64,000 nucleotides of DNA, from the NCBI RefSeq assembly GCF_023955655.1, contig NZ_JAMXHT010000007.1:62001-126000 (forward strand), in the 5' to 3' direction. This DNA comes from Ralstonia soli. Its GTDB lineage: Bacteria; Pseudomonadota; Gammaproteobacteria; Burkholderiales; Burkholderiaceae. Under the pieces are notes generated by a model. It searched no databases, was not told where the DNA came from, and saw only the letters and a program-made list of their open reading frames with translations. Shown here one piece after another: positions 17,161 through 26,000 of the stretch. The position numbers were made by a program, and so were the translations under genes. The number at the start of each line of letters is the position of its first letter. Within the stretch, counting starts at the first letter, position 1.

Positions 17161-17991
17161 TTAGCCCTTGAGCAGGCTCAGGATGCTGTTCGGTGCCGAG
17201 TTGGCTTGCGCCAGCATGGCCGTACCCGCTTGCTGCAGGATGTTCTGGCGGGTCATGTTCGACGTTTCCGACGCGTAGTTCGTGTCAGTGATGGCCGACC
17301 TTGCTGCGTTCAGGCTGATATTCACCGACGTCAGCGTGCTGACGTTGGAGGAAATACCTTGCAGTTGAGCACCGATTGCTGCGCGAGCCGTCTGAACCGA
17401 GGCCAAGTCCGCATCAACCTTGTTCTGCGCCGTCGTACCGTCAGCGCCACCGGTGTTGGAGGTGATTTGGCCAGCAGCCGAAGTAATGCTGGCGGTCATG
17501 TTCATGGTCTTAGCGACGACCGTGTCGTTCGTCGCGGACTGGCCAGTCTGGAACGTGACACCGGTGGCAGCCGCTGCGGTGAACAGCGAGTTGCCGTTGT
17601 AGTTAGCGCTGGTCTTGATCGCCGCGTTGGCACCAGCCAGTTGGTCATACACTGCGCCCAGGTTTTGCAGGTCAGCCGTACCGAGCGAGCCATCGTTGGC
17701 CTGCACAGCCAATTGGCGCATTTGCTGCAGGTTGTTTTCAACCTGGCCCAGGTACGAGTCGGCCGTTTGCAGGTACGAGCTGGCGTTGTTCGCGTTGGCG
17801 ATACCCTGGTTTTGCGAGTTGATCGTCGTGGTCAGCTGCGAAGACACGGCATAGCCAGCCGCATCGTCCTTCGCGCTGTTGATGCGCAGACCGGTCGACA
17901 GGCGTTGCAGCGACGTTTGCAGCGCGCTCTGCGAGTTGTTCAGTGCTTGCTGCGTTTGCAGGGAGGAAAGGTTGGTATTGAGGCTGAGCAT
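17161..17991 (-). CDS. fliC: FliC, flagellin
   Basis: The filament subunit. The 276 residues are conserved at both ends: MLSLNTNLSSLQTQQALNNS at the start, the RINSAKDDAAGYAVSSQL segment, and LQQAGTAMLAQANSAPNSIL at the C-terminus. The central variable region (about 120-215) is short and rich in Ser, Thr, Ala and Asn, offering O-glycosylation sites. AGGAG stands 6 bases before the start. It is monocistronic, with its own sigma-28 promoter and terminator, and lies between the glycan island and the regulators. Confidence 0.97.
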   Translation of the reverse strand: MLSLNTNLSSLQTQQALNNSQSALQTSLQRLSTGLRINSAKDDAAGYAVSSQLTTTINSQNQGIANANNASSYLQTADSYLGQVENNLQQMRQLAVQANDGSLGTADLQNLGAVYDQLAGANAAIKTSANYNGNSLFTAAAATGVTFQTGQSATNDTVVAKTMNMTASITSAAGQITSNTGGADGTTAQNKVDADLASVQTARAAIGAQLQGISSNVSTLTSVNISLNAARSAITDTNYASETSNMTRQNILQQAGTAMLAQANSAPNSILSLLKG

Positions 17992-18102
17992 GACGGCTCC
18001 TAAGTTTCCCGATGGTTGAGCGCCCGAAGGGGTCGCGGGTTCCGGCGAGTGGCCAGCAACATGACCTGCAACTTGAAGGGGATCAGGTCCGTTGTACTCA
18101 GG

Positions 18103-18129
18103 TTATCGGTGGCCTCGGCAAAAAGTTTA
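18103..18129 (-). promoter_or_regulatory. sigma-28 (FliA) promoter of fliC
   Basis: Read on the minus strand, TAAA (18129-18126) and ACCGATAA (18110-18103) are separated by exactly 15 bases, one mismatch from the sigma-28 consensus TAAA-N15-GCCGATAA. It would give a leader of roughly 100 bases before the fliC start at 17991. Confidence 0.85.
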
Positions 18130-18182
18130 GGGCCAACTTGACAAATTCGTGCGCGATGGGCGGTTTGGGGTTTCGGGGCACC

Positions 18183-18218
18183 GGCCCGGCGCCTCTCCGC
18201 CGAAAGAGGCGCCGGGCC
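18183..18218. repeat. strong 14-bp hairpin in the fliC upstream region
   Basis: The arms 18183-18196 (GGCCCGGCGCCTCT) and 18205-18218 are a perfect inverted repeat around an 8-base loop. No T run follows on either side, so a standard terminator is not supported. It lies between the fliC promoter and the divergent regulator at 18420. The rest of the 428-bp gap (17992-18419) shows no gene. Confidence 0.6.
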
Positions 18219-18419
18219 ATCTTCTGGGCAGGAAGGCACTCGGCTATACTCGATCGACCCAACCCGAGGCGCCCGGGATTTCCCTATATAGAAGCGCGCC
18301 ACCGCACAGATGGGGAGTTGCAAGCGCGCCGACATGTCGCAACGACCTGGCGGCGGTGATCAGAGCGCAATGCGAGCCGCTTGAGCGCATTTGTGCCCGT
18401 TTGACCTGCAACACCCGCC

Positions 18420-19055
18420 ATGCTGAATGTCCTGATCGTCGAACCGCACGATATTGCCCGTGTCGGCCTGCGCCAGATCCTCAAGGATTCGCGCCTGGCC
18501 CGGCAGATCGAGGCCGTGCCGGACCTGCGCGACGCCAACAACGACCTGCTCACCCAGCGCGAGTGGGACGTCATGCTGTTCTCGGTCGAGTCCGCCACCG
18601 GCGATGAATTCCAGACCATCAAGGCGGTGCGCCAGCAACATGCGCGCCTGGCCGTGCTGGCGCTGGGTCGCCACCCTGAAGCGCTGCTCGCCGTACGGGC
18701 GCTCAAGGCGGGCGCCGCCGGCTACCTGCCGATGGATGCCAGCCAGCCGCAGCTGCTCGCGGCCGTGAACGCCATTTCCAAGGGCAAGAAATACCTGCCC
18801 TCCGACCTGGTGGAGGTGCTGGCCGACAACCTGAACGTCGATTGGGACAAGCCCCGCCACGACATCCTCTCCGACCGCGAATTCCAGACCCTGCGCATGC
18901 TGGGCTCCGGCCGCACGCTGGGCGAGATTGCCGAGGCGCTGCAGATCAGCGTCAAGACGGTCAGCGTGTATCGCGGGCGCGTGCTATCGAAGATGAAACT
19001 GCGCAACAACGCCGAGCTGACCATGTACGTGGTCAGCAACAGCCTGCAGCTTTGA
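18420..19055 (+). CDS. NarL/LuxR-type regulator with degenerate receiver domain
   Basis: A 211-residue two-domain regulator. The C-terminal HTH is typical LuxR/NarL type (LSDREFQTLRMLGSGRTLGEIAEAL, then SVKTVSVYRGRVLSKMKL). The N-terminal receiver keeps the fold (MLNVLIVEPHDIARVGLRQIL) but the phospho-acceptor Asp is replaced: VMLFSVES stands where the family has VLMDLxMP. The usual Lys near AAGYLPMDAS is also Met, so phosphorylation by a kinase is unlikely. It stands between fliC and the GGDEF-EAL gene, convergent with the latter, so a flagellar or motility target is plausible but unproven. Confidence 0.8.
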   Translation: MLNVLIVEPHDIARVGLRQILKDSRLARQIEAVPDLRDANNDLLTQREWDVMLFSVESATGDEFQTIKAVRQQHARLAVLALGRHPEALLAVRALKAGAAGYLPMDASQPQLLAAVNAISKGKKYLPSDLVEVLADNLNVDWDKPRHDILSDREFQTLRMLGSGRTLGEIAEALQISVKTVSVYRGRVLSKMKLRNNAELTMYVVSNSLQL

Positions 19056-19060
19056 AGGCG

Positions 19061-20941
19061 CTATAAGAACCGCGGGGGGCGCTCGCCGTAGCGGCGCGCG
19101 TTCTCGCGCACGAAGTCCTGCACCGCTGCCGGTTCGAGCGGCCGCGTGAGCAGGTAGCCCTGGAACTCGTCGCAGCCGATTTCACGCAGGAACTCCAGCT
19201 GGCCGGCGGTCTCCACGCCTTCGGCCACGGTCTTCATGCCCATGGCCTGCGCCATCATGATGATGGCCCGCGTGATGGCCGCGCGCTCAGCCACGTGCGG
19301 CAGGTCCTGCACGAATGACCGGTCGATCTTCAATGTGTCGATCGGAAAACGGTGCAGATACGACAGCGACGAATACCCGGTGCCGAAATCGTCCAGCGCA
19401 AGCGACACGCCCATCGCGCGCAGCTCGGTCAGCAGCGCATGCAATGACGGATCGTCGCGAATCAGGATGCCTTCGGTCATCTCCAGCTCGACCGCGTTGC
19501 CCGGCAGGTTGCTGGTGGACAGCGCCCCGCGCACCATCGCGCTCAACTGGCCCGAGCTGAACGCCTGGCCCGAGAGATTGATCGACATACGCAGCTGCGG
19601 CAGCCCGATGCGGCGCCAGCGCGCCAACTGCTCGCAGGCGGCCCGCAGGATCCAGCGGTCGATCTCGACGATCAGGCCGGTCTCTTCGGCGTCCTGGATG
19701 AACTGGCCAGGCATCATGCGGCCGAAGTCGGCCGAATTCCAGCGGATGAGCGCTTCCACACCGACGATGCGGCCGCTCTTCACGTCCACGCGCGGCTGGT
19801 AGTCGGCATAGAACTCGTTGCGGTCGCTGGCGCGGCGCAGGCCCGATTCAATGCGGAAGCGGCGTGAGACACGGTCGTCCAGATCGCTCGTGAAGGTCTG
19901 GAAATTGTTGCGGCCGCGCTCCTTGGCCAGGTACATGGCAGCGTCGGCCTTGCGCAGCAGCGTGTTCGGGTCGTCGCCGTCGTGCGGTGCCACGGCAATG
20001 CCGATCGACACGCCCAGATACAGTTCCTGCCCCTCAATATGGAACGGTGCGCTGATGGCCGCGAGGATGCGCTCTGCCACGCGCCGCGTGCCCAGGCCAT
20101 CGAGCGCTTCGAGCATGACGACAAACTCGTCCCCGCCCAGGCGGGCGACGGTATCGGCCTCTCGCGCGCAGGCCTGCAGGCGGGCGGCCACTTCGCGCAG
20201 CAGCATGTCGCCAAACTGGTGGCCCAGCGTGTCGTTGACGTTCTTGAAGCGGTCCAGGTCCAGAAACATGACCGAGACCCGCGAATGATTGCGGCGCGCA
20301 ATGGCCAGCGCATGCTCCAGGCGGTCTTCCAGTGCGGAGCGGTTCAGCAGGCCGGTGAGCGTGTCGTGCGTGGCCAGATGCCGGATGCGCTGCTGCGCCT
20401 CGCGGATCTGCGTGATGTCGACCAGCGACACCAGCACCGAATACGGCGCCGCGCCAAGCTCGGGCGGACGCGGCGATGCCGTCATCGATTGGCCGCCGTC
20501 GGCATAGAGCGGCGTCCAGTTGCTCGACACCCACACCGTGCGGCCGTCCACGCAATGCAGCCCGAAAATCTGGTTCAGCTGGGGCTGGCCCTCGGCGAGA
20601 ACATCGCGATCAGGCCAATCGGCTTCCTGGATGGCCGCGTCAAACTCATCGACGGCGGACGCCACCACAGCGGGCAGCAGGCGCCCTATCAGCGCTTCCA
20701 CCGGCAACCCCAGCAGCCGTGCGGCACTCGGGTTGGCGTAGGTGACGCGGCGGTCCAGGTCGCACACCAGGATGCCCTCGGTCAGCGCATTGACCATCGA
20801 CAGCAGGTCAAGCTTCGGGCAGAACCCCGGAGCTGCCCCGCGCGCCGGGCAGTCCGTCGGCAGGCCGCGGGTATCGGCAAGCGCAAAGTCGACGCGGGTA
20901 GGCAGGGACAAGGAATTCAAGGCGGCTTCCGGCAAAGGCAA
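19061..20941 (-). CDS. PAS-GGDEF-EAL cyclic-di-GMP turnover protein
   Basis: The 626-residue cytoplasmic protein has a PAS sensor (about residues 48-175, DGRTVWVSSNWTPL), a GGDEF domain (about 195-360) with intact RLGGDEFVVML and an RxxD inhibitory site (READ) five residues before it, and an EAL domain (about 375-620). The EAL catalytic motifs are all present: EALIRW, ELEMTEG, LDDFGTGYSSL, LKIDRSFV, VAEGVET, FQGYLL. Both cyclase and phosphodiesterase activity look possible. No membrane segment is seen. Inside the flagellar locus it probably tunes the motile-sessile switch. It converges with the degenerate regulator gene, with 5 bp between stops. Confidence 0.92.
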   Translation of the reverse strand: MPLPEAALNSLSLPTRVDFALADTRGLPTDCPARGAAPGFCPKLDLLSMVNALTEGILVCDLDRRVTYANPSAARLLGLPVEALIGRLLPAVVASAVDEFDAAIQEADWPDRDVLAEGQPQLNQIFGLHCVDGRTVWVSSNWTPLYADGGQSMTASPRPPELGAAPYSVLVSLVDITQIREAQQRIRHLATHDTLTGLLNRSALEDRLEHALAIARRNHSRVSVMFLDLDRFKNVNDTLGHQFGDMLLREVAARLQACAREADTVARLGGDEFVVMLEALDGLGTRRVAERILAAISAPFHIEGQELYLGVSIGIAVAPHDGDDPNTLLRKADAAMYLAKERGRNNFQTFTSDLDDRVSRRFRIESGLRRASDRNEFYADYQPRVDVKSGRIVGVEALIRWNSADFGRMMPGQFIQDAEETGLIVEIDRWILRAACEQLARWRRIGLPQLRMSINLSGQAFSSGQLSAMVRGALSTSNLPGNAVELEMTEGILIRDDPSLHALLTELRAMGVSLALDDFGTGYSSLSYLHRFPIDTLKIDRSFVQDLPHVAERAAITRAIIMMAQAMGMKTVAEGVETAGQLEFLREIGCDEFQGYLLTRPLEPAAVQDFVRENARRYGERPPRFL

Positions 20942-21314
20942 CGCAGGTTTTGCAGGGCCGGACGTACCGGCACCTTCTGCCCTCTACATCGGCAAGCGCA
21001 CGCAAATCTTTCGGGCCGACGTCACTTTTGTGGCACATCGGCTGGATCAAGCGCCGGAAACGTCGCTTCCGTGATCGTTCCCGAGGCCGTTTAGTGATTT
21101 ATTGGTCACTATTTTAGTGTGCCGCCATCCTCCTCACGGGCTGCAAACCCACGAGATAGGCAGGATTGACCGCGTTTCTTGGCGGAATGAGCTGGACAGG
21201 GGTAGGGAAGAATGCCATCCGAGAACCCGACTCTGTGTTTTGCGGCCGTTTTGCGCTGCTCCGCATACGCCGAGGCGGGAAAGCCCACCCCCCCTAGTCC
21301 CCCGAGTGATCCCC
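20942..21314. promoter_or_regulatory. divergent intergenic region between the GGDEF-EAL gene and fliL
   Basis: These 373 bp hold no supported gene. An AT-rich island contains a perfect 6-bp inverted repeat, TAGTGA (21092-21097) and TCACTA (21106-21111), with another TAGTG just after it. This is a possible operator or class II flagellar control site. Promoter elements could not be assigned with confidence. Confidence 0.4.
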
Positions 21315-21809
21315 ATGGCCGAAGCCGCTGCTGCCACCACTGCCCCCGCCCCCGCAAAGGGCGGCTCCACCAAGCTGCTGCTGATCATCCTGATCGTGCT
21401 CGTGCTCGTCGGCATGGGCGGCGGCGCTGCCTGGTTCTTCCTCGGCGGCGGCAACCACGCCGGATCCGCCTCCGCGCCGCCCAAGCCCAAGGAGCCGGTG
21501 TTCGTGGCCATGGAAACCCTCACCGTCAATCTGCAGCCCGAAGAGGGCAGCGACCGCTATTTGCAAATCGGCGTGACATTCAAGAGCTTCGACAAGCACG
21601 CCGAAGAAGAGATCAAGGCCTATACGCCCGAACTGCGCAGCAAGATCCTGATGCTGCTGGCCAGCAAGAGCCCCGCCGAGCTGTATTCGGCAGACGGCAA
21701 GTCCAAGCTGTCCAAGGAAATCGTCGAACTGTGCGAACACATCTTCAAGGCTGTCGGCAAGGAATCGCCGGTGGCGGATGTCTTGTTCACCAACTTTGTG
21801 ATCCAGTGA
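21315..21809 (+). CDS. fliL: FliL, basal body-associated stator protein
   Basis: FliL is a single-pass inner-membrane protein that surrounds the stator and supports torque. The 164-residue product has one transmembrane helix at about residues 19-42 (LLLIILIVLVLVGMGGGAAWFFLGG) and the periplasmic FliL domain (ETLTVNLQPEEGSDRYLQIG). It begins the fliLMNOPQR operon, 1 bp before fliM. The start MAEAAAATT was chosen by family length; a GTG three codons upstream is possible because no clear ribosome site is visible. Confidence 0.93.
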   Translation: MAEAAAATTAPAPAKGGSTKLLLIILIVLVLVGMGGGAAWFFLGGGNHAGSASAPPKPKEPVFVAMETLTVNLQPEEGSDRYLQIGVTFKSFDKHAEEEIKAYTPELRSKILMLLASKSPAELYSADGKSKLSKEIVELCEHIFKAVGKESPVADVLFTNFVIQ

Positions 21810-21810
21810 C

Positions 21811-22818
21811 ATGCTCAAGGAAGAGTTTCTTTCCCAGGAGGAGATCGATGCGCTCCTCAAGGGCGTCACCGACGAGGTCGACGAGGAGCCTGCCGCAGCC
21901 GACCCCTCCGGTGTACGCATCTACAACCTGGGCTCGCAGGAGCGCATCGTCCGCGGGCGCATGCCCACGCTGGAGATCATCAACGAGCGGTTCGCGCGCA
22001 ACTGGCGCATCGGGCTGTTCAACTTCATGCGGCGCAACGCGGAGATCTCCGTCGGCCCCGTGAAGGTCCAGAAGTACAGCGAGTTCATCCGCAACCTGGT
22101 GGTGCCGACCTCGCTCAACCTGGTACACGTCAAGCCGCTGCGCGGCACGGCGCTGTTCGTGTTCGACCCCAACCTGATCTTCCTGGTAGTCGACAACCTG
22201 TTCGGCGGCGACGGGCGCTTCCACATGCGCGTGGAAGGCCGCGACTTTACCGATGTCGAGCAACGCATCATCCAGCGCATGCTGCAGCTCGTGTTCGAGC
22301 ACTACGCCAAGGCGTGGCAGCCGGTGTACCCGATCGATTTCGAATTCCTGCGCATGGAAATGCACACCGAGTTCGCCAACGTGGCCACGCCCAATGAAGT
22401 GGTGGTGACCACCAGCTTCAGCATTGAGCTGGGCAGCAATGGCGGCGACGTGCACATCTGCATGCCCTACACCATGATCGAGCCGATCCGCGACCGGCTG
22501 ACCTCGGCCATCCAGGGCGAAGCGCTGGAAGTCGACAAGCGCTGGCTGCGGCTGCTGTCGCAGCAGGTGCAGACCGCCGAGGTGGAGCTGATCGCCGACC
22601 TGGCTACGGCCAATGTGCGCGTCTCCGACATCCTGAACATGAAGGCGGGCGACGTGGTGCCGCTGGAGCTGGACGACAGCGTGACGGCCAAGGTCGACGG
22701 TGTACCCGTCATGGAATGCAGCTACGGCACCTTCAATGGCCAATACGCCCTGCGGGTCAACCGCATGCTGAATATGAGCGGCAGCGAGCCTGCCATGGAG
22801 TCTGACGATGACAACTGA
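21811..22818 (+). CDS. fliM: FliM, flagellar motor switch protein
   Basis: FliM is the C-ring protein that receives CheY-P. The 335-residue product begins MLKEEFLSQEEIDALLKG, containing the CheY-binding motif LSQxEIDALL, continues with the middle domain (RMPTLEIINERFARNWRI, and a GGDG loop in LFGGDGRF) and ends in a SpoA domain. It overlaps fliN by 11 bp. Nothing departs from the family. Confidence 0.97.
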   Translation: MLKEEFLSQEEIDALLKGVTDEVDEEPAAADPSGVRIYNLGSQERIVRGRMPTLEIINERFARNWRIGLFNFMRRNAEISVGPVKVQKYSEFIRNLVVPTSLNLVHVKPLRGTALFVFDPNLIFLVVDNLFGGDGRFHMRVEGRDFTDVEQRIIQRMLQLVFEHYAKAWQPVYPIDFEFLRMEMHTEFANVATPNEVVVTTSFSIELGSNGGDVHICMPYTMIEPIRDRLTSAIQGEALEVDKRWLRLLSQQVQTAEVELIADLATANVRVSDILNMKAGDVVPLELDDSVTAKVDGVPVMECSYGTFNGQYALRVNRMLNMSGSEPAMESDDDN

Positions 22819-23269
22819 ACCGACCATGAACCCCGAAACCGCCGCCGACGACTTCGATGTCGAGATGACGATGGAAGAGGCCATGGCCCTGGAAGCGGCC
22901 CAGCGCGCCGCCGCCAACCCGGCAACCAGCGCGCCCGCGGCTGCGCCGGTTGACTCCGGCCCGGTGTTCAAGCCCCTGACGGCCGACGGCCTGGGCAGCG
23001 CCCAGCGCAACGACATCGACATGATCCTGGACATCCCTGTGCAGCTGACGGTGGAGCTGGGCCGCACCAAGGTGCCCATCAAGAACCTGCTGCAGCTCGC
23101 GCAGGGCTCGGTGATCGAACTCGACGCGCTGGCCGGTGAACCGATGGATGTTCTTGTCAACGGGTACCTGATCGCCCAAGGTGAAGTGGTGGTGGTGAAT
23201 GAAAAGTTCGGCATTCGCCTGACGGACATCATCACGCCGTCCGAACGCATCCGTAAGTTGAACCGCTGA
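22808..23269 (+). CDS. fliN: FliN, flagellar motor switch protein
   Basis: FliN forms the bottom of the C ring and docks the export ATPase complex. The 153-residue product has an acidic N-terminal extension (FDVEMTMEEAMALEAAQ) and the C-terminal SpoA domain (LDIPVQLTVELGRTKVPIKNLLQL and VNGYLIAQGEVVVVNEKFGIRL). It overlaps fliM by 11 bp, consistent with coupled expression of the switch proteins. Confidence 0.96.
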   Translation: MTTEPTMNPETAADDFDVEMTMEEAMALEAAQRAAANPATSAPAAAPVDSGPVFKPLTADGLGSAQRNDIDMILDIPVQLTVELGRTKVPIKNLLQLAQGSVIELDALAGEPMDVLVNGYLIAQGEVVVVNEKFGIRLTDIITPSERIRKLNR

Positions 23270-23337
23270 GCTGAACCGTTAAGCCGCACGCCGGCACCCT
23301 GACAGCGACCAATGCTCCCCCCGGGCAAGGTGTTGAA

Positions 23338-23727
23338 ATGAACCATGCAGTGGATTGGGCCCGCACGCTTGGCGGGCTGTTTGTAGTGTTGGCGATGATC
23401 GTGGCGGCCGGCTGGCTGCTGCGTCGCCTGCAGCACCGTGCGGGCATGGGCCCTGCGGGTCCGGGCCGACGTCGCGGCCAGGTGATCAGCGTGGTCGCGC
23501 AGCAAATGCTGGGCGCCCGCGAGAAGGTCGTCGTCGTGGATGTGGAAGGCACGTGGCTCGTGCTGGGCGTGACGCAGCAACACGTGCAGACGCTGCACAC
23601 GCTGCCGCGCCCGGCGGAAGACACGCCCGCCACGCCGGACGACCCTTCCGGCACCGCCAAGCCGCCCCGCTTTGCGGACGCGCTATCGATTCAGCTCAAG
23701 CGCCACCTGACGGGGAAGTCGGAATGA
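23338..23727 (+). CDS. fliO: FliO, export gate assembly factor
   Basis: FliO is a small membrane protein that helps assemble the FliP ring. The 129-residue product has one transmembrane segment at about residues 10-30 ([21 protein letters not shown]), then a basic linker and the FliO fold ([28 protein letters not shown]). It lies 68 bp after fliN and overlaps fliP by 4 bp. Confidence 0.92.
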   Translation: MNHAVDWARTLGGLFVVLAMIVAAGWLLRRLQHRAGMGPAGPGRRRGQVISVVAQQMLGAREKVVVVDVEGTWLVLGVTQQHVQTLHTLPRPAEDTPATPDDPSGTAKPPRFADALSIQLKRHLTGKSE

Positions 23728-24473
23728 ACGCGCGTGCCTTCCTTCGTTGCCTGATAGCACTGGCACTGCTGGGCGCCGCGCCCGCCGTGTTCGCCCAGGC
23801 CCAACCGGGCCTTCCGCTGCTCACGGGCACCGCCGGTGGCCAGAGCTATACGCTACCGGTCCAGACGCTGGTCTTCCTTACGTCGCTGGGTTTCCTCCCG
23901 GCCATCATCCTGATGATGAGCAGCTTCACGCGCATCATCATCGTGCTGTCGTTGCTGCGCCATGCGCTGGGCACGCAAACCACGCCGCCCAACCAGGTGC
24001 TGATCGGGCTGGCGCTGTTCCTCACGTTCTTCGTCATGTCGCCCGTGCTCGACAAGGTGTACACCGACGCCTACGTGCCGCTGCGCGACAACAAGATCAC
24101 CGTGGAACAGGCCATGGACACGGCCGCCACGCCGCTGCGCCACTTCATGCTCAAGCAGACCCGCGAGCCGGATCTCGCGCTCTTCGTGAAGATGGGCAAC
24201 ATCCCGGCCATCGCCAGCCCCGAGCAGACGCCCATGCGTGCGCTCATCCCGGCCTTCGTCACCAGCGAGCTGAAAAGCGCGTTCCAGATCGGGTTTGCCA
24301 TCTTCATCCCGTTCCTGGTGATCGACATCGTGGTGGCAGCGGTGCTGATGTCGATGGGGATGATGATGGTCACGCCGTCGATCTTCTCGCTGCCGTTCAA
24401 GATCATGCTGTTCGTGCTGGTGGATGGCTGGCACCTGCTGCTGGGCTCGCTGGCCCAGAGCTTTGTGCAATAG
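23724..24473 (+). CDS. fliP: FliP, flagellar export gate protein
   Basis: FliP forms the pentameric core of the type III export channel. The 249-residue product has a cleavable signal (about 1-24, ending AVFAQA), the conserved [33 protein letters not shown] region, and [18 protein letters not shown] near the C-terminus. The ATG at 23724 overlaps the fliO stop by 4 bp and fits the family; a longer frame upstream overlaps fliO. Confidence 0.97.
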   Translation: MNARAFLRCLIALALLGAAPAVFAQAQPGLPLLTGTAGGQSYTLPVQTLVFLTSLGFLPAIILMMSSFTRIIIVLSLLRHALGTQTTPPNQVLIGLALFLTFFVMSPVLDKVYTDAYVPLRDNKITVEQAMDTAATPLRHFMLKQTREPDLALFVKMGNIPAIASPEQTPMRALIPAFVTSELKSAFQIGFAIFIPFLVIDIVVAAVLMSMGMMMVTPSIFSLPFKIMLFVLVDGWHLLLGSLAQSFVQ

Positions 24474-24494
24474 CCGGATAAGGAGCCAGAGCAC

Positions 24495-24764
24495 ATGACA
24501 CCGGAATACGTCTTGAACATGGCCCGCCAGGCCATGCAGGTTGCCATGATGGTGGGCGCGCCGATGCTGTTGGTGTCGCTCATTGTCGGCCTGCTGGTGG
24601 CGGTGTTCCAGGCCGCCACGCAGCTGAACGAGCAGACGCTGTCGTTCATCCCCAAGCTGCTGGCCGTGGCCGCCACCATGGTGCTCGCCGGCCCGTGGAT
24701 CCTGAGCGTGATCGTCGATTACACGCGCGATCTGCTCACCAACATTCCCAACTACGTGAATTGA
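24495..24764 (+). CDS. fliQ: FliQ, flagellar export gate protein
   Basis: FliQ is a two-helix membrane protein of the export gate. The 89-residue product matches the family in length and shows two hydrophobic helices (MMVGAPMLLVSLIVGLLVAVFQA and LLAVAATMVLAGPWILSVI) around the conserved QLNEQTLSFIPK loop. AAGGAG lies 10 bases before the start. It stands between fliP and fliR as usual. Confidence 0.97.
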   Translation: MTPEYVLNMARQAMQVAMMVGAPMLLVSLIVGLLVAVFQAATQLNEQTLSFIPKLLAVAATMVLAGPWILSVIVDYTRDLLTNIPNYVN

Positions 24765-24807
24765 CGCAGCCGAGCTGACGTAGCCGCGAATCAGCCCTGA
24801 ATCAGCC

Positions 24808-25605
24808 ATGATCCAATTCACCGCCGCCCAGCTCAACGGCTGGATCGCCATGTACTGGTGGCCGCTGGTGCGCGTGCTGGCGTTCATCGCCATTGCGCCG
24901 CCGTTTGCCAACACCGAGATCCCAACCTCGATCAAGGTGGCGTTTGGCGTGGTCATCACGGTGGCGCTGGCGCCCATGCTGCCCCTATCGCCGGACTTGG
25001 CCGGCGTGTCGGTGGGGTCGTACGAGGGGCTGTGGATCACGCTGGTGCAGGTGGCGATCGGGCTGGCGCTGGGGTTTTGCGTGCAACTCGTGTTCTCGGC
25101 CATCAGCGGCGCCGGCGAGGTGATGTCGGTGCAGATGGGCCTGGGCTTCGCCTCGCTGCTGGACCCGGCACAGACCGAAAGCAGCATGCTGCTCGGCCGC
25201 TTCCTCAGCCTCACGGCCATCACGGCGTTCATTGCCGGTGACGGCCATCTCGTGCTGCTGCACGCCCTGTTCGACAGCTTTACCGCCCTGCCCGTCTCGG
25301 CCGCACCCCTGGCCAACCCGGGCTGGCAGACGCTGGCCGGTGGCGGCACGATCGTCTTTGCGCTGGCCGTGCGCATCGCCCTGCCCATCATCGCCATCAT
25401 GATGGTGGTCAACCTGGCCTTTGCCGTGCTCTCGCGCACGGCGCAGGCGCTCAATCCGTTCGCCGTGGGCATCGCCGCCACGCTGGTGGTCGGGTTGATG
25501 CTCGTCATGGTGATGATGACGTCGCTGGCGCCGGTGGTGGAGCGCTCGGTCATGGACGCGCTGGATCTGGGTGGGCGGGCATTCGGCCAATTTGGCACGC
25601 GCTGA
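24808..25605 (+). CDS. fliR: FliR, flagellar export gate protein
   Basis: FliR completes the FliPQR export gate. The 265-residue polytopic protein contains the expected motifs: RVLAFIAIAPPFANTEIPTSIKV near the N-terminus and SAISGAGEVMSVQMGLGFASLLDP in the middle. It is the last gene of fliLMNOPQR, 43 bp after fliQ. No flhB or flhA follows; the aryl polyene cluster begins 395 bp downstream. Confidence 0.97.
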   Translation: MIQFTAAQLNGWIAMYWWPLVRVLAFIAIAPPFANTEIPTSIKVAFGVVITVALAPMLPLSPDLAGVSVGSYEGLWITLVQVAIGLALGFCVQLVFSAISGAGEVMSVQMGLGFASLLDPAQTESSMLLGRFLSLTAITAFIAGDGHLVLLHALFDSFTALPVSAAPLANPGWQTLAGGGTIVFALAVRIALPIIAIMMVVNLAFAVLSRTAQALNPFAVGIAATLVVGLMLVMVMMTSLAPVVERSVMDALDLGGRAFGQFGTR

Positions 25606-26000
25606 ATTCGCATTTCGCGGCATCCGCCAACGTAAATCGCCCGCCGTTTTACCCCCCCATTAGGTGGTCCGCAATCCGGTTTCAAAATGCGCGAACTCAT
25701 AATCCCGCAATGACGGCATTGCGTCTTTCCGCGTTCGTCGCGCAAGTGACACGAAGTCACGTAAATGGTTGTTTTCCTGGGGAACTTTTCAGTATGATTC
25801 GGCCCGGGGTTGGGAAATAGCAAGCGCTTTGAAAGACAAAATCGGCCACGATAGCGGCCTGCGCGCTTACCCAAATCAATCGAAAACAATGAGAGCGAAT
25901 CGGGTTCAGGCAACGTCGCGATAATGCGCGGCCGCCGACCCCGCGCCGGGCGTCGCGCAGCAAGGCGGCCACTGGCGGTGCTCCACACGCGAACACCGAT
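25606..26000 (+). promoter_or_regulatory. upstream region of the aryl polyene operon
   Basis: These 395 bp carry no supported gene and are less GC-rich than the flanks. Two perfect inverted repeats are visible: CGCAATG-N4-CATTGCG (25706-25723) and GTGAC-N5-GTCAC (25746-25760). A sigma-70-like promoter follows: TTGTTT (25769-25774), 18 bases, TATGAT (25793-25798). The repeats sit just upstream of it and could be operators for the pathway. Confidence 0.45.
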
